Positions 43,929 to 53,238 of a stretch of DNA of 64,000 nucleotides are shown in pieces (the first letter of the stretch is position 1; each line of letters begins with the position of its first letter). A program made the translations under genes and the position numbers. Below the pieces are notes generated by a model. It had not been told where the DNA came from, did not search any database, and was given only the letters and a program-made list of their open reading frames with translations. Origin of the DNA: an uncultured Prevotellaceae bacterium (GTDB lineage: Bacteria > Bacteroidota > Bacteroidia > Bacteroidales > Bacteroidaceae); assembly GCA_900316645.1 (NCBI GenBank), contig ONDP01000011.1:1-64000 (forward strand), written 5' to 3'.

Positions 43929-45164
43929 CTATGGGGTTTGTAAGTATCCATTACCGTTCACACGGTCGCCTGCCAAATCGGTCCATGGCGAAATGGTGCT
44001 GGTAACTGTAATCGCTGCCTTATGAATCTTGACGGTATAGGTGTAAACGTGGGCTGCCTCAAAGGTCTTTGCAGTATCCAGCGTGTAGATAAACGTATCT
44101 TCACCCACCTCAATCTTGATGAACTGTGTGCTGGCAGCCAACGCTTGTGGCACGATAACTGCAGCCACATCCTTACCCGTATAAAGTGTATGGGTGAGAG
44201 GATGCTCATGATCGGGATCTGTTGAATCATCGTAATAAGTCTCACTGCCTACCTCGCGCGCGACAATAGGTGTAACATCACCTGATGCTGCTGTCAACAC
44301 ACTACTGAAATTACTACCGTTCCATACACCTACTTTAAATGTCGTCGTAGGTTTTGTTCCCAGAATGGTCACCTTGGCAACTGACAAATCAGCATCGGTG
44401 TATTCTGTTGCATCCGTCTTCACTATCTTTACTATAATCTTCGAGAGCATGTGGGTGAAAGTGAGATGGACAGGTCCGGAAGATACTGTTTGCGTCAGAG
44501 GATTGGCTGTTGTAACAGGCTCTGTCGTGGTCATCGGAATACCAATCATCAGATCGCTACCCTTATAGCCCTTGGCTGCATCCACCTGTGCATCATAATC
44601 TGCCTCATATGCTGCATAATCGGTGTCGAGATTAGTTGCATCATAACTGGGGTCCTGGGCTTGTCGATCAGCCCAAAACTCATCTTTAGTCATCTTTGCC
44701 TCTGGATTAGCCTTGCTATAGGCACTCTGGTTCTTTGCTACCGAGAAAGTATAGGCAGTCGAACCAACCAGGGCATTTGCGTCACAAAGTCCTGAGGGAT
44801 AGACACCCCATACACTCAGTGGGTGCAGCAGCTTGGGCCAGTATTGAGGTGTTCCGTGACTCAGGTTGCCATCACCGTCGGAGGTGTAGATCAACGGTTG
44901 GGTGTATGTACTCTTGTCCTCGCTAACAGTGTGAGCGTCCTTGAAGAAGATGTCCACTTTCTCACCGTCGAGGAAGTTGCCTTCGTTCTGCTGCACGTCG
45001 GTTGTCGAAGCACGCATCGTGCTCTCAGCACTGTTAGTAGTCAGCGTGATGACAGGACTGTGGTCGTTACCGCCCACCGCCAGGCTTTCCTGATCGCTGG
45101 TAGAACACGCTGTCAGCAGTGCTGCAGCCGTTATCCAAAGGAATGATAGTTTCTTATTGTCCAT
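43929..45164 (-). CDS. Fimbrillin-family lipoprotein
   Basis: 411 residues; signal with lipobox LLTAC, MRA at 50-52, GEKVDIFFKD, YKGSDLMIGIPM, FTHMLSKIIVKIVK, VPQALAAST and the C-terminal core motif VTSTISPWTDL followed by a short tail. These are the conserved landmarks of Bacteroidota type V pilins (Mfa1/FimA-like). In such pilins the segment before the Arg is removed by a trypsin-like protease and a C-terminal strand is donated to the next subunit. Confidence 0.82.
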   Translation of the reverse strand: MDNKKLSFLWITAAALLTACSTSDQESLAVGGNDHSPVITLTTNSAESTMRASTTDVQQNEGNFLDGEKVDIFFKDAHTVSEDKSTYTQPLIYTSDGDGNLSHGTPQYWPKLLHPLSVWGVYPSGLCDANALVGSTAYTFSVAKNQSAYSKANPEAKMTKDEFWADRQAQDPSYDATNLDTDYAAYEADYDAQVDAAKGYKGSDLMIGIPMTTTEPVTTANPLTQTVSSGPVHLTFTHMLSKIIVKIVKTDATEYTDADLSVAKVTILGTKPTTTFKVGVWNGSNFSSVLTAASGDVTPIVAREVGSETYYDDSTDPDHEHPLTHTLYTGKDVAAVIVPQALAASTQFIKIEVGEDTFIYTLDTAKTFEAAHVYTYTVKIHKAAITVTSTISPWTDLAGDRVNGNGYLQTP

Positions 45165-45177
45165 ATCTTTGTATTTT

Positions 45178-46119
45178 TTATTGCCAAATTCCGATTCCTG
45201 GGATTGCAGGGTCGTCAGCCCCTGACCAATTCGAGATGGTGGCTGTCACTGACAGCGCCTTCTTCATGACGGTGATGGTATAGGTGTATTCTTTTCCCGG
45301 TTCAAACGTCGTGTCGTCAGCTATCACATAGCTCAGTGTACCAAACCCCTCCATCGTAACGTTGATTTTCTTACCTTCCATATTTTGTGGCACCACGATG
45401 GCAGCATTCTTCACATCAGTACTGGTAGAGGTGGTGAGCGTCATCTGTTCCCTTGTGCTGCCTGCAGTTAATGTGCCAGTCGTCTTATCGAAAGTAGCAG
45501 CAGTGATAATCCCCTCGCCTGTCGCCGTCGTACCGAGTGTCACCGTTGTCGTTGCCAGATCTGTGGAAGAAAAGCCATCGTCAGGTTTGAGAATCACCAC
45601 AATCTTCGACATTAAATGGTGGAACTCCAACGTGTTGGCAACGCCTCTTGTCAGTGCATTGTTCGAAGCATACATCAGGTCGCTGGCAAGATAATTGGCA
45701 ACACCCGTAGCTGTCTGATCCTGATTGGCTGCAACCGTGAACGTTGCACTTGCATTATGTGGGTAATAAGCATAAGCCTTGATGTCGCTGCCCGTAGGGA
45801 AGTATTGTGTCGAGGCGGGAGTGAGGGGTGACAAGTTCGTCTGACTGTCATAGGTGCCTACGGTATAGAGCACCGGTGCATAGCTGACGGGGGAGGTTCC
45901 CTTGTCAGTTAGTTGGACAGTAATCTGCTTGCCTGCTGTCAGTCTGCCGTCCTGCAACAGGTCGTCAGCATTGTTGACGGCTCGCATACCGCTGACGTCA
46001 CCCACGCACAGCAGAACTGGTTCGCTGCCAGTTGCCAGCTTGCTGTCTCCATCACTGTCGCCTGAACAGGCTACTGCGAGGAGAGCAACACCGGCTATGA
46101 GGAAATACTTGATATTCAT
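45178..46119 (-). CDS. Fimbrillin-family lipoprotein
   Basis: 313 residues, the shortest of the set. Lipobox LLAVAC, MRA at 45-47, GKQITVQLTDKG, LASDLMYASN, FHHLMSKIVVILKP, VPQNMEGKKI, and the end motif VTATISNWSGADD. ATG at 46119 puts the lipobox directly after the start; an upstream frame extension has no signal peptide. Likely a shaft-type pilin by size. Confidence 0.82.
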   Translation of the reverse strand: MNIKYFLIAGVALLAVACSGDSDGDSKLATGSEPVLLCVGDVSGMRAVNNADDLLQDGRLTAGKQITVQLTDKGTSPVSYAPVLYTVGTYDSQTNLSPLTPASTQYFPTGSDIKAYAYYPHNASATFTVAANQDQTATGVANYLASDLMYASNNALTRGVANTLEFHHLMSKIVVILKPDDGFSSTDLATTTVTLGTTATGEGIITAATFDKTTGTLTAGSTREQMTLTTSTSTDVKNAAIVVPQNMEGKKINVTMEGFGTLSYVIADDTTFEPGKEYTYTITVMKKALSVTATISNWSGADDPAIPGIGIWQ

Positions 46120-46148
46120 AGTTTTTACTTGTTGTGACTTTCCTGTGT

Positions 46149-47285
46149 CTAATACTTCAGAACGGCTGAGTCGTCGCCCACCATGGGATCCCACTCCTGG
46201 ACAGTGGCAGTTACCGACACCTCGTAGAGACCCACTGTGACGGTGTACACATATTCCTTACCAGCTTCCAGCACCACGTCGCTACTGTTATATTGCGGAA
46301 CGGTGAACGATTTCACACCGCTGTCTGTCAGTTTCACATTGATGGTCTTGCCTGTCAGCGTCTGCCCCGGGGGCAGGATGCAGTAGTTTGTCAGACTGGT
46401 ATTACCTGCAGCATCGCTCTTCAAAGTCACAGTACCCTTGGTTCCGCTGGTCTTTGCAGTAGCTACACCACTGTTGGGAACCACGTCAGCCTGAAGGCAG
46501 ATGTCGTTATTACCCAACGTGACAAGAGCACCGGTCAGCTGATTCTTAGTAGGGTCGTTGGCATCCGTACCGTCAACAGCAATGCCATAGCCGTCGCCCT
46601 GAATGGTGACGACAACCTTGCTCAGACAATGTTTGAAGTTGAGGTTGACAGCAGCAGCCGCACGCTGATTGTCGGTGGGACGTGGAACGGGATTGCTTGT
46701 CGCCGTTCCTATCGGACGACCGTTAGGCTCACCGAACATCAAGTCGTAGGGCATCGAGGCAGTGGCAGTTCCCTGACTGGTGCTGACGGTGAAAGTCTGA
46801 GGTGTTGTCGTCGTGCTTTTTACAGGACCCGTCATGGCTCCTTTGGGATAATAGGCATAGAAATACAGCCCATTTCCTGATGCCGGCCAGTAAAGCGTCA
46901 CCTCGCTGCTTCTGCCAACATCGGAATAAGTCTCAAAGTTTCCCTTGCCTACTGCCCCCGCTCCGTCAGGTGCCGTTGACTTCAGGTAGCGCACCTCACC
47001 CTGATAGGTGGCGGTGGTGCCTGGTGTCAGCGCCTCGTCGATGAAGAGGTCTATCTCCTGTCCTGCGGTGAACACCTGATTACTGCCTTGTGTAGTGATG
47101 TGCGTATCAGTGGTGCTGCGCATCAGGGCCTCACCAGCCACGCTATAGCTCAGCGTGATGGGCAGCCGATGGTCGTTCACGTTGTTTCCGTCAGGTCCTT
47201 CGTCGCCCGAGCATGAGGTGACTGCACCGGTCAGCATAGTTGCCGCCAGCAGTGCCAGTATTGTTTTCTTGTCCGTTGTGATCAT
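46149..47285 (-). CDS. Fimbrillin-family lipoprotein
   Basis: 378 residues. Lipobox TGAVTSC, MRS at 55-57, GQEIDLFIDEA, YDLMFGEPNG, FKHCLSKVVVTIQ, LPPGQTLTGKTINVKL, and end motif VTATVQEWDPMVGDD. The start at 47285 was chosen for the signal peptide. Few bases separate it from the neighbouring fimbrillin genes, consistent with one long operon. Confidence 0.82.
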   Translation of the reverse strand: MITTDKKTILALLAATMLTGAVTSCSGDEGPDGNNVNDHRLPITLSYSVAGEALMRSTTDTHITTQGSNQVFTAGQEIDLFIDEALTPGTTATYQGEVRYLKSTAPDGAGAVGKGNFETYSDVGRSSEVTLYWPASGNGLYFYAYYPKGAMTGPVKSTTTTPQTFTVSTSQGTATASMPYDLMFGEPNGRPIGTATSNPVPRPTDNQRAAAAVNLNFKHCLSKVVVTIQGDGYGIAVDGTDANDPTKNQLTGALVTLGNNDICLQADVVPNSGVATAKTSGTKGTVTLKSDAAGNTSLTNYCILPPGQTLTGKTINVKLTDSGVKSFTVPQYNSSDVVLEAGKEYVYTVTVGLYEVSVTATVQEWDPMVGDDSAVLKY

Positions 47286-47338
47286 TGTCTGATATATATT
47301 GTTTTTATGCTTGTTTTCTATTCCAAAGGTCGCCCTTG

Positions 47339-48532
47339 TCACAGCCAGCTTTCGTCAGGGTTGGCAGTATTGCCACTCGCCCATGGTGTGATGGTGCTGG
47401 TGATAGTAACGGGCTGAAGGATGAGATGTCCCTCGTGGTCATAGCCTCCGCCGAAGTGGAGGGTGTATTCGTAGTTGTGGTTCATCTGCCAGGTGGCAGA
47501 GAACGGGATATAAATATAGCCATTATCGGCAAACTCACCCTCGTAACCATCAATGGTAATGGAGCACCCTATCTTCAGGTAGGTGCCTGGGGTGGTGAGC
47601 AGATTGTTGGCGGCAATCGTATTGGTGGTATTCTCCCATGCCGTGAGAAGCTGGGGAATAAACATGGTAGCAGTCGTCAGTGACTGTGTGGCTTCGGTGA
47701 GGATGACTCCCGTAGCATCGTTATAGAGCATGAAGTTCTGTGGAGCACCAATAGTGGTCCAAACACCCAGCAAAGGAGCTTCACCAGGGGCATTGGGAAG
47801 GTCCTGGAAGCGGAAAGTGCCCGCCTGTTGGACATTACATAGCTGTATGGACTTCAACGTGATATGGGGCTGTGGCGACTGGTCTGACTGCAGTTTTGCC
47901 TTGAGCGTGATACGGCTCAATGCATGATGGAACCGTAGCTTTACCAAGCCGTCGGTACCGCCTGCAGCAACAGCATCTTTCACAGCCTGGTCTTTATTAC
48001 TGGTTGTGGCTGCCAGCATGAGATCGATAAGGCCCTCATCATTATTAAAATCGATGTAGCGTACAGGGCGTTTCGAGCCAGTACGCGGTAGCACCTCGAT
48101 ATCGGGACCCTGCGAGGGATAGACGGCATAGAAGTCGCATGCCACGAAAGTCTTAGGCCAATAATAGGTGCCGACAGGAGTCCATGGCTTCTGCCCGCTA
48201 TCTCCACCACTGAACCATACTAACTCCGGAATGTACTCACCCGAAGCTTCTTGCAGACCTACCCATAGGTCGTCGCTATAGATAAATTCACCACTGCTCG
48301 CAGCTGTCTCCGCACTGTCGCGTTGCCATGCCAACACCTTAAAGGCGCCAACCGTCAGCACATCGTCACCGACGGCATCACCAGCCGAACGCAAGGTGGT
48401 AGCAGTGATATTGACCCGACGGTCGCTTTCCTTTTCGCCAGAAGCAGCGGTGCCGCCGTCGTCGCAGCCCACCAGGAGCAGCGACGACAGTGCACAGCAT
48501 AAAATCACTCTGAAGTTACTTTTCATCATCAT
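47339..48532 (-). CDS. Fimbrillin-family lipoprotein
   Basis: 397 residues. Lipobox LLLVGC, LRS at 47-49 (variant of the MRA motif), FVACDFYAVYPSQGP, LIDLMLAATT, FHHALSRITLKAK, FIPQLLTAW and end motif ITSTITPWASG. ATGATGATG at the start leaves three equivalent initiation codons. It lacks the usual M before the Arg and has extra disordered sequence after the lipobox. Confidence 0.8.
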   Translation of the reverse strand: MMMKSNFRVILCCALSSLLLVGCDDGGTAASGEKESDRRVNITATTLRSAGDAVGDDVLTVGAFKVLAWQRDSAETAASSGEFIYSDDLWVGLQEASGEYIPELVWFSGGDSGQKPWTPVGTYYWPKTFVACDFYAVYPSQGPDIEVLPRTGSKRPVRYIDFNNDEGLIDLMLAATTSNKDQAVKDAVAAGGTDGLVKLRFHHALSRITLKAKLQSDQSPQPHITLKSIQLCNVQQAGTFRFQDLPNAPGEAPLLGVWTTIGAPQNFMLYNDATGVILTEATQSLTTATMFIPQLLTAWENTTNTIAANNLLTTPGTYLKIGCSITIDGYEGEFADNGYIYIPFSATWQMNHNYEYTLHFGGGYDHEGHLILQPVTITSTITPWASGNTANPDESWL

Positions 48533-48563
48533 GCTTCAGAATTTTTAAATAAAAGATTTTGGT

Positions 48564-49952
48564 TTAGACATTTCTGTCTTCTGTAATCTCATCCCAGTCG
48601 CTAACTGTTACGTTGAACCACAGCTTCACTGGACCCTCAGGAATAATGTCCTCACCAGGAACGGCACCGTCCTCAGGATCGGTCATACCAATACCTGCAG
48701 CACTGTAGTTGAGGGTGTAAATATACTTCTTGCCAGGCTCCCAGTTGGTGTCGATGGGTACACATGCCCATGCGAACTCGTCAGTGGCTGAGCAGAAAGC
48801 ACAATTAGCCTGCTCCTCAGCAGACAATCCATCATAAGTAGTCTTATCAACGTACTTACCTGCAGCGAAGGTTACATCGCCTTTGGTGAATGCAGTTGCT
48901 ACCTTGGCGTATGGCCAGATGTTCTTCAGAGTGTTGGCTGCATTGTAAACTGCTGTTGACACAGTTCCTGAACTTGGGTTCAGGGCGACATATTCGCCTA
49001 CATAGTAAACTCTGATAAGGAACGAAACATACTGCTTGGTCTTGTCGCCAGCCTTCAGCGCATCACCATCGGCTGCTACCAACTGCTGGGGAAGCAGATA
49101 GAAGTCCTGACCGTCGCTCATAGCGGTGGCTACACTCTGGATGGTCTGGTTAGCTCCATTGATGCCATAGTACCACTGTGCAGTAGAGGCATTTGCCCAT
49201 GGGGTGTACTTTGACCAGTCAAAACCTGTGCCAGTCATGATGGTGGGATAGGTCAAAGAAGCCTTGGAAGCGACATTGCCCAGTTTGATAGCCTTGATTT
49301 CCAATACCATACCATTAGAAGCATCCTTGTTGACAGCCTGGAACTTAATACGTGACAACACATGACGGAAATTGATGGGGACACCAGCCGTGAAGTCCTT
49401 CTTGGTACCCTCGTTGTAAGCAACGATGATATCCTTCATGTCAGTACGGCAGTCGGAAGCAGCAGAATAGTTCTCGGTGCTTACACCACCAGGAATGATG
49501 TTTTCACCTTCCTTCACGTCCTTTGGAGCCACTGCCTTGAAAATGGCCTTCGTCGTCTTGTCAGCCCAGTAGATTGAGTTACCTGCAGGGACAACGGTGT
49601 TAGCCAGATTCCACTGTCCACCAGTATAGGATACGGTGCAGTCGAAGGCGGTAATCTTGTTGGCTGCTCCTGCTACATCTTCAACTGAAGGAGCAGGATT
49701 CGAAGCATCTTCCAGCAATGAGAAGTTACCCGTACCAATCATACGGAACTCCTGACCGTCCTGATTGATGGTAGAGGTAGAGTACTCAGTGATGGCACGC
49801 ATGTTGGCACTTACTGCGGGCAGAAAGCGGAGTTCGCTCTCCAATGCGGCAGGCGACTTCTGCTGTGCCACAGTGTCTTCACTTGAACAAGATGTCAGGG
49901 CAGCTAAAGCTGCGAGCGACATCAACCCAAAATACATTTTCTTCATAATCAT
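48564..49952 (-). CDS. Fimbrillin-family lipoprotein (first of the array)
   Basis: 462 residues. Lipobox ALAALTSC, MRA at 51-53, NSIYWADKTTKAIFKAVAP, MKDIIVAYNEG, FRHVLSRIKFQAVN, YLLPQQLVAADG and end motif VTVSDWDEITED. It lies directly after the DUF5119 gene with a 62-base AT-rich gap and may be the major pilin, since the first fimbrillin after the assembly genes often is; this is inference. Confidence 0.82.
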   Translation of the reverse strand: MIMKKMYFGLMSLAALAALTSCSSEDTVAQQKSPAALESELRFLPAVSANMRAITEYSTSTINQDGQEFRMIGTGNFSLLEDASNPAPSVEDVAGAANKITAFDCTVSYTGGQWNLANTVVPAGNSIYWADKTTKAIFKAVAPKDVKEGENIIPGGVSTENYSAASDCRTDMKDIIVAYNEGTKKDFTAGVPINFRHVLSRIKFQAVNKDASNGMVLEIKAIKLGNVASKASLTYPTIMTGTGFDWSKYTPWANASTAQWYYGINGANQTIQSVATAMSDGQDFYLLPQQLVAADGDALKAGDKTKQYVSFLIRVYYVGEYVALNPSSGTVSTAVYNAANTLKNIWPYAKVATAFTKGDVTFAAGKYVDKTTYDGLSAEEQANCAFCSATDEFAWACVPIDTNWEPGKKYIYTLNYSAAGIGMTDPEDGAVPGEDIIPEGPVKLWFNVTVSDWDEITEDRNV

Positions 49953-50014
49953 AAAAATTTAAAGATAAATAAAAATATATAAACTAATTTGTCTTATAGA
50001 GAGTTTACTAAGTT

Positions 50015-50956
50015 TTAGAGATAAATATCTTCGTTGATTTCAATCCACTCATCCACCTCGGGGGTGAACATACCGCCTCCGCCATCAGGATCGTCGGAAT
50101 AGGGCAATGCAGGACCTTCGACGACGATAGGATCATCGCCACCATTATCGTGCTCACCGTCATGCAGACGGTCGGTAACATCAATGACAGCATAAAGTTT
50201 CTTGCCATTGTCGAGTTCATAATAGACAGTCAGCAGGTGGGTATGGGTATCGTGAGAAGGACAGTGACCAAAACTCTGCACACTGCCCGTTACAGTGCCA
50301 CCGTCACTTGATTCCATTGTAAAGGGGATGAGGCACTGCGTATCAGTGCAACGACCATAACCTGCCAGCCACGACTCACTCATACCGCTGATAGTGGCAG
50401 TAACTGCGGTGACATGCTCCAGATTCTCGACGCCTTCAATAACGAAGCGATATACTTTTACCGCCTCGTGCATCTTGAACTCGACAGTCTCCGTCTTTTC
50501 AGTTAACACCATGTGCTCGATGCCGTCAGTCTGCAGCCACTCGGGTTGCATATAATAATGCTGACCCTCTGTTCCAGAGGCAAGAGGAATGGAACGATTG
50601 GAGGCAAACATACGCGAGAAACTGGGGAGGGTGGTCTCCGGAGCCAATACCTCGAAACCCTCAAACGTCGTGCCACGCGTTAGCATTTCCGTTCCGTCGT
50701 TCATGGCAATGAACTGATAGTCGGCAGGAGCCAGTGCAGCAGGACCGCCATTGATGTCGGCAAATGGCAGTGCCACGGGCTGAGCCTCGCCTGAGAACAC
50801 GTACATGATCATGCTCTCGGGCTCCGCTTGGGGAGCCTCATCCCACAGGAATACCACACGCATGTTATGCAGGAGTTCGGAGTATTCGAGTTCCTTATAG
50901 TGGCAGCTACTGAACAGCAACATGCCACCTATCATATATAGTAAAGTTTTCCGCAT
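50015..50956 (-). CDS. DUF5119 lipoprotein of the fimbrial operon
   Basis: 313 residues; lipobox MLLFSSC, then HYKELEYSELLHNMRVVFLWDEAP, the typical DUF5119 opening as I recall it. VEFKMHEAVKVYRFVIEGVENLEHVTAVTATISGMS (in parts) resembles the second domain of Mfa2/FimB-type anchor proteins. It has no MRA processing motif, fitting an anchor that stays lipid-attached. The acidic, glycine-rich C-terminus (DDPDGGGG) is unusual. Confidence 0.75.
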   Translation of the reverse strand: MRKTLLYMIGGMLLFSSCHYKELEYSELLHNMRVVFLWDEAPQAEPESMIMYVFSGEAQPVALPFADINGGPAALAPADYQFIAMNDGTEMLTRGTTFEGFEVLAPETTLPSFSRMFASNRSIPLASGTEGQHYYMQPEWLQTDGIEHMVLTEKTETVEFKMHEAVKVYRFVIEGVENLEHVTAVTATISGMSESWLAGYGRCTDTQCLIPFTMESSDGGTVTGSVQSFGHCPSHDTHTHLLTVYYELDNGKKLYAVIDVTDRLHDGEHDNGGDDPIVVEGPALPYSDDPDGGGGMFTPEVDEWIEINEDIYL

Positions 50957-50958
50957 AC

Positions 50959-52173
50959 TTACTTTAGATTAGCCTTTTGATGTTTCTTACGCTTGGTGAG
51001 CAGCCACTTCAGCGAGATTTCTGCCTTGGTGGGACCAAACCAGTTGCGGCGGTAGGTGCCACGCCACTTGAACGAGTCGCCGTCGGGGTCGTATTCCTTG
51101 TATTTCAGGCGCAGATAGCCGATACCTATCGAGAAATCGATGTTCAGGCGGTTGCTGAGCCAGGCACTGTAGCCATACTCGATGCCACCTCCCCAGTTAG
51201 GATAGGCTCCCTGCCAGCCCTTGTTACCGAACTCGATGTCGAAGGTGAGCAACTGACCATAAACGCCAAAATGGTGCCCCATGAAGGGACGCCCCTCGTC
51301 GTCGGCCTTGAGATAGCGGCGCAGCATCAGGTAGCCACCTATGGTCTGCCAGTAGCGGTGCCGGCTGACGCTGTAGAACCAGGTGCCGTTATAGTCGAAA
51401 CCGATGCTCCACAACTTGCCTAAGTCGAATTCGGCACCGATGGTGGGAATCAGGGCAGCATCGTAGAGCAGGTTGGTGCGCAGGGCAATGCCGTTGTAAC
51501 CGCGCGGTTCGTCCTTGGACTGCAACTCGGCTAACAAGGCTCGGCGGATGCTGTCGGACAGGGCTTCGCGCAGGCTGTCGGTGTTGACAGCACGCTGGGC
51601 TACTTTTTGCTCAGCCACAGGCTGCTCCACTACTGGCTGCTCCACTACTGGCTGCTCCACTACTGGCTGCTCAATCACGAACTGTTCCTTTATAGGCTCC
51701 TCTATAACAGATTTTTCTTCGGAACGTTCATGGATGGGGGCATAAGACTCCACCAATTCGGGCGTTTCCGTTTCCTGCACCTCGGTCCTTTTCCCGGCAG
51801 AGGTTGCTATAGGCTTTGACACAACAGTAGATTCCTTGACAGGGGAAGGCACTGCTTTAGCGGAAGTACTGCCCACATCGACAATGGGCTTCTCACGCTT
51901 CTTGTCTTGAGGAACAATGGATGCATTAGCCCCCTTTGCCTTAGAAGCTTCTGTGGCAGGCTGTGTGGTCGTAGCGTCCTTAGAGGACTGCTCCGACGGA
52001 ACAGTTTGCTGGGCAAGCGCTGCTGGATTTTGCGACTCAGAACTGTCATGACTATCCTGACTGCCACTGTATTTCCAAAGCAACAGTAACAGGATAGCGA
52101 TGGCTATTATACCGCCGAATATCCAACGAACAACACCGTTTCCTTGACTATCTTTTCCTTCCATATCTATCAT
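50959..52173 (-). CDS. DUF3575 protein with N-terminal membrane anchor and EQPV-repeat linker
   Basis: 404 residues. Residues 15-36 are an uncleaved-looking hydrophobic segment (VVRWIFGGIIAIAILLLLLW). A linker of about 185 residues follows, Ser/Thr/Glu/Pro-rich, with tandem VVEQP units (residues about 170-187). From about 222, GIALRTNLLYDAALIPTIGAEF opens the DUF3575 domain, an outer-membrane barrel type found in fimbrial operons, to the C-terminus. Usual DUF3575 proteins have a cleaved signal peptide, so this TonB-like layout is odd. ATG at 52164 is an equally possible start. First gene of the fimbrial operon; -7 box at 52206-52213. Confidence 0.78.
   Translation of the reverse strand: MIDMEGKDSQGNGVVRWIFGGIIAIAILLLLLWKYSGSQDSHDSSESQNPAALAQQTVPSEQSSKDATTTQPATEASKAKGANASIVPQDKKREKPIVDVGSTSAKAVPSPVKESTVVSKPIATSAGKRTEVQETETPELVESYAPIHERSEEKSVIEEPIKEQFVIEQPVVEQPVVEQPVVEQPVAEQKVAQRAVNTDSLREALSDSIRRALLAELQSKDEPRGYNGIALRTNLLYDAALIPTIGAEFDLGKLWSIGFDYNGTWFYSVSRHRYWQTIGGYLMLRRYLKADDEGRPFMGHHFGVYGQLLTFDIEFGNKGWQGAYPNWGGGIEYGYSAWLSNRLNIDFSIGIGYLRLKYKEYDPDGDSFKWRGTYRRNWFGPTKAEISLKWLLTKRKKHQKANLK
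51620..51679. repeat. 15-bp tandem repeat in the DUF3575 gene
   Basis: Three exact copies of GGCTGCTCCACTACT plus a diverged fourth. Fifteen bases keep the frame, so copy number could vary without breaking the gene. Confidence 0.9.
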
Positions 52174-52458
52174 AGATTAGTAAATTGTCATTTTAGGTTT
52201 GTGTGCAAAGATACGGCGGTTTTCGCAAACAAAAAAAAAAAACGCAAAGAAATGTTAAAGAGCGGGAAAAACTTTATACACCTTATATATAATAAGAAAG
52301 AAATGAAAAGTGAAAAATTAAGGTAATAGTGAATAGAGAATAGTGAACGCTGACTCCGAACGCAAACGAGTTCAAGCGAAGCTCAAAGGTTATAATTAAG
52401 TAAGAGAAAAACTTGCCGCCATCTCTTCGGTTGAAGGGGTGGCGGCATTTTTAAAATC
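52174..52458. other. Upstream region of the fimbrial operon
   Basis: Minus-strand -7 box TATCTTTG at 52206-52213, no -33 at 19-20 bases, poly-A at 52231-52241, degenerate heptamers (GGTAATA, GTGAATA, GAGAATA, GTGAACG, 52322-52349) and a bidirectional terminator (52414-52452). No inverted repeats typical of an invertible promoter are seen. Confidence 0.55.
52414..52452. terminator. Bidirectional intrinsic terminator
   Basis: TGCCGCCA (52414-52421) and TGGCGGCA (52440-52447); T runs on both strands. On the minus strand it ends the nuclease transcript. Confidence 0.85.
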
Positions 52459-53226
52459 CTACCAGTCGGCAAGCGAGGATTTGGACTCTATGCGGCGCTC
52501 TACATCATCGGGAAGGGATGAGAAGAAGTCAAGGCCGGTGATTTGCTCTATCTCGTCAACGGAACGGACGGCTTGGTGCATGGGCTGCGACGAGCCGTTG
52601 TTGTCGTAAATAAAACCGATGGCTGCAGGATTCTTGCCCGTGCGGAGCACTACTTTATAAAAGGCCTCAGGAACGGTGATACGACGACTGCGCTGGCGAC
52701 CAATGGTCTTATGACTATCGCCACGGAGCACGGGACCACACACAATATAGACACGGTCGTAACGCTTAGCCCATGTGCGGCAGAGCACTTCCAAATCGTT
52801 CCAGTCGCCCCCGTTCAGTTTGCCGTTCTGCGGACAGATATTGGTCATAAGGAACGATTCCTCCTGTGCCCGCTGGCTCCATTTGTTATCGCCCGAAGGA
52901 CACATGTGACCACGCGAATAGCCCGACTGCATGTAGTCGAAGGTGGTGACGGGATTGCTGACCTCCTCGTCGGGATGGAAAGCCACACCCTTACGCTTGA
53001 AGGAGCCCGAGACATGATTGCCCGTGAGATACCATGCGACGGCAAGGGGAATGCGCATTTGGTCGGAATACCATACACGATAGGCATAACGCTTGAGCGG
53101 GGTATTCTTCTGGGGAACTATGACTTCGGTCAGATCGTCGCCTGACGATGAAGATTCAACACGCTGTCCGCAGGACTGCAGACTAAGACCGAGCGAAACG
53201 GCAATCAATAAAAATATTCTTTTCAT
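52459..53226 (-). CDS. Exported DNA/RNA non-specific endonuclease
   Basis: 255 residues with a lipoprotein signal (LSLGLSLQSC). The beta-beta-alpha-metal core shows SGYSRGHMCPSGD, where the catalytic His sits in SRGH instead of the usual DRGH, and TNICPQNGKLNGGDWNDLE, which supplies the metal-binding Asn. The role may be nucleic-acid feeding or defence at the surface. A 3' relic of a related gene lies at 38155-38207. The DNA end is a terminator at 52414-52452. Confidence 0.9.
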   Translation of the reverse strand: MKRIFLLIAVSLGLSLQSCGQRVESSSSGDDLTEVIVPQKNTPLKRYAYRVWYSDQMRIPLAVAWYLTGNHVSGSFKRKGVAFHPDEEVSNPVTTFDYMQSGYSRGHMCPSGDNKWSQRAQEESFLMTNICPQNGKLNGGDWNDLEVLCRTWAKRYDRVYIVCGPVLRGDSHKTIGRQRSRRITVPEAFYKVVLRTGKNPAAIGFIYDNNGSSQPMHQAVRSVDEIEQITGLDFFSSLPDDVERRIESKSSLADW

Positions 53227-53238
53227 AGGGGGAAACTA

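Noticed and set aside
52174..52458. Invertible promoter upstream of the fimbrial operon
   Set aside because: No matching inverted repeats flank the -7 box and no recombinase gene is near.
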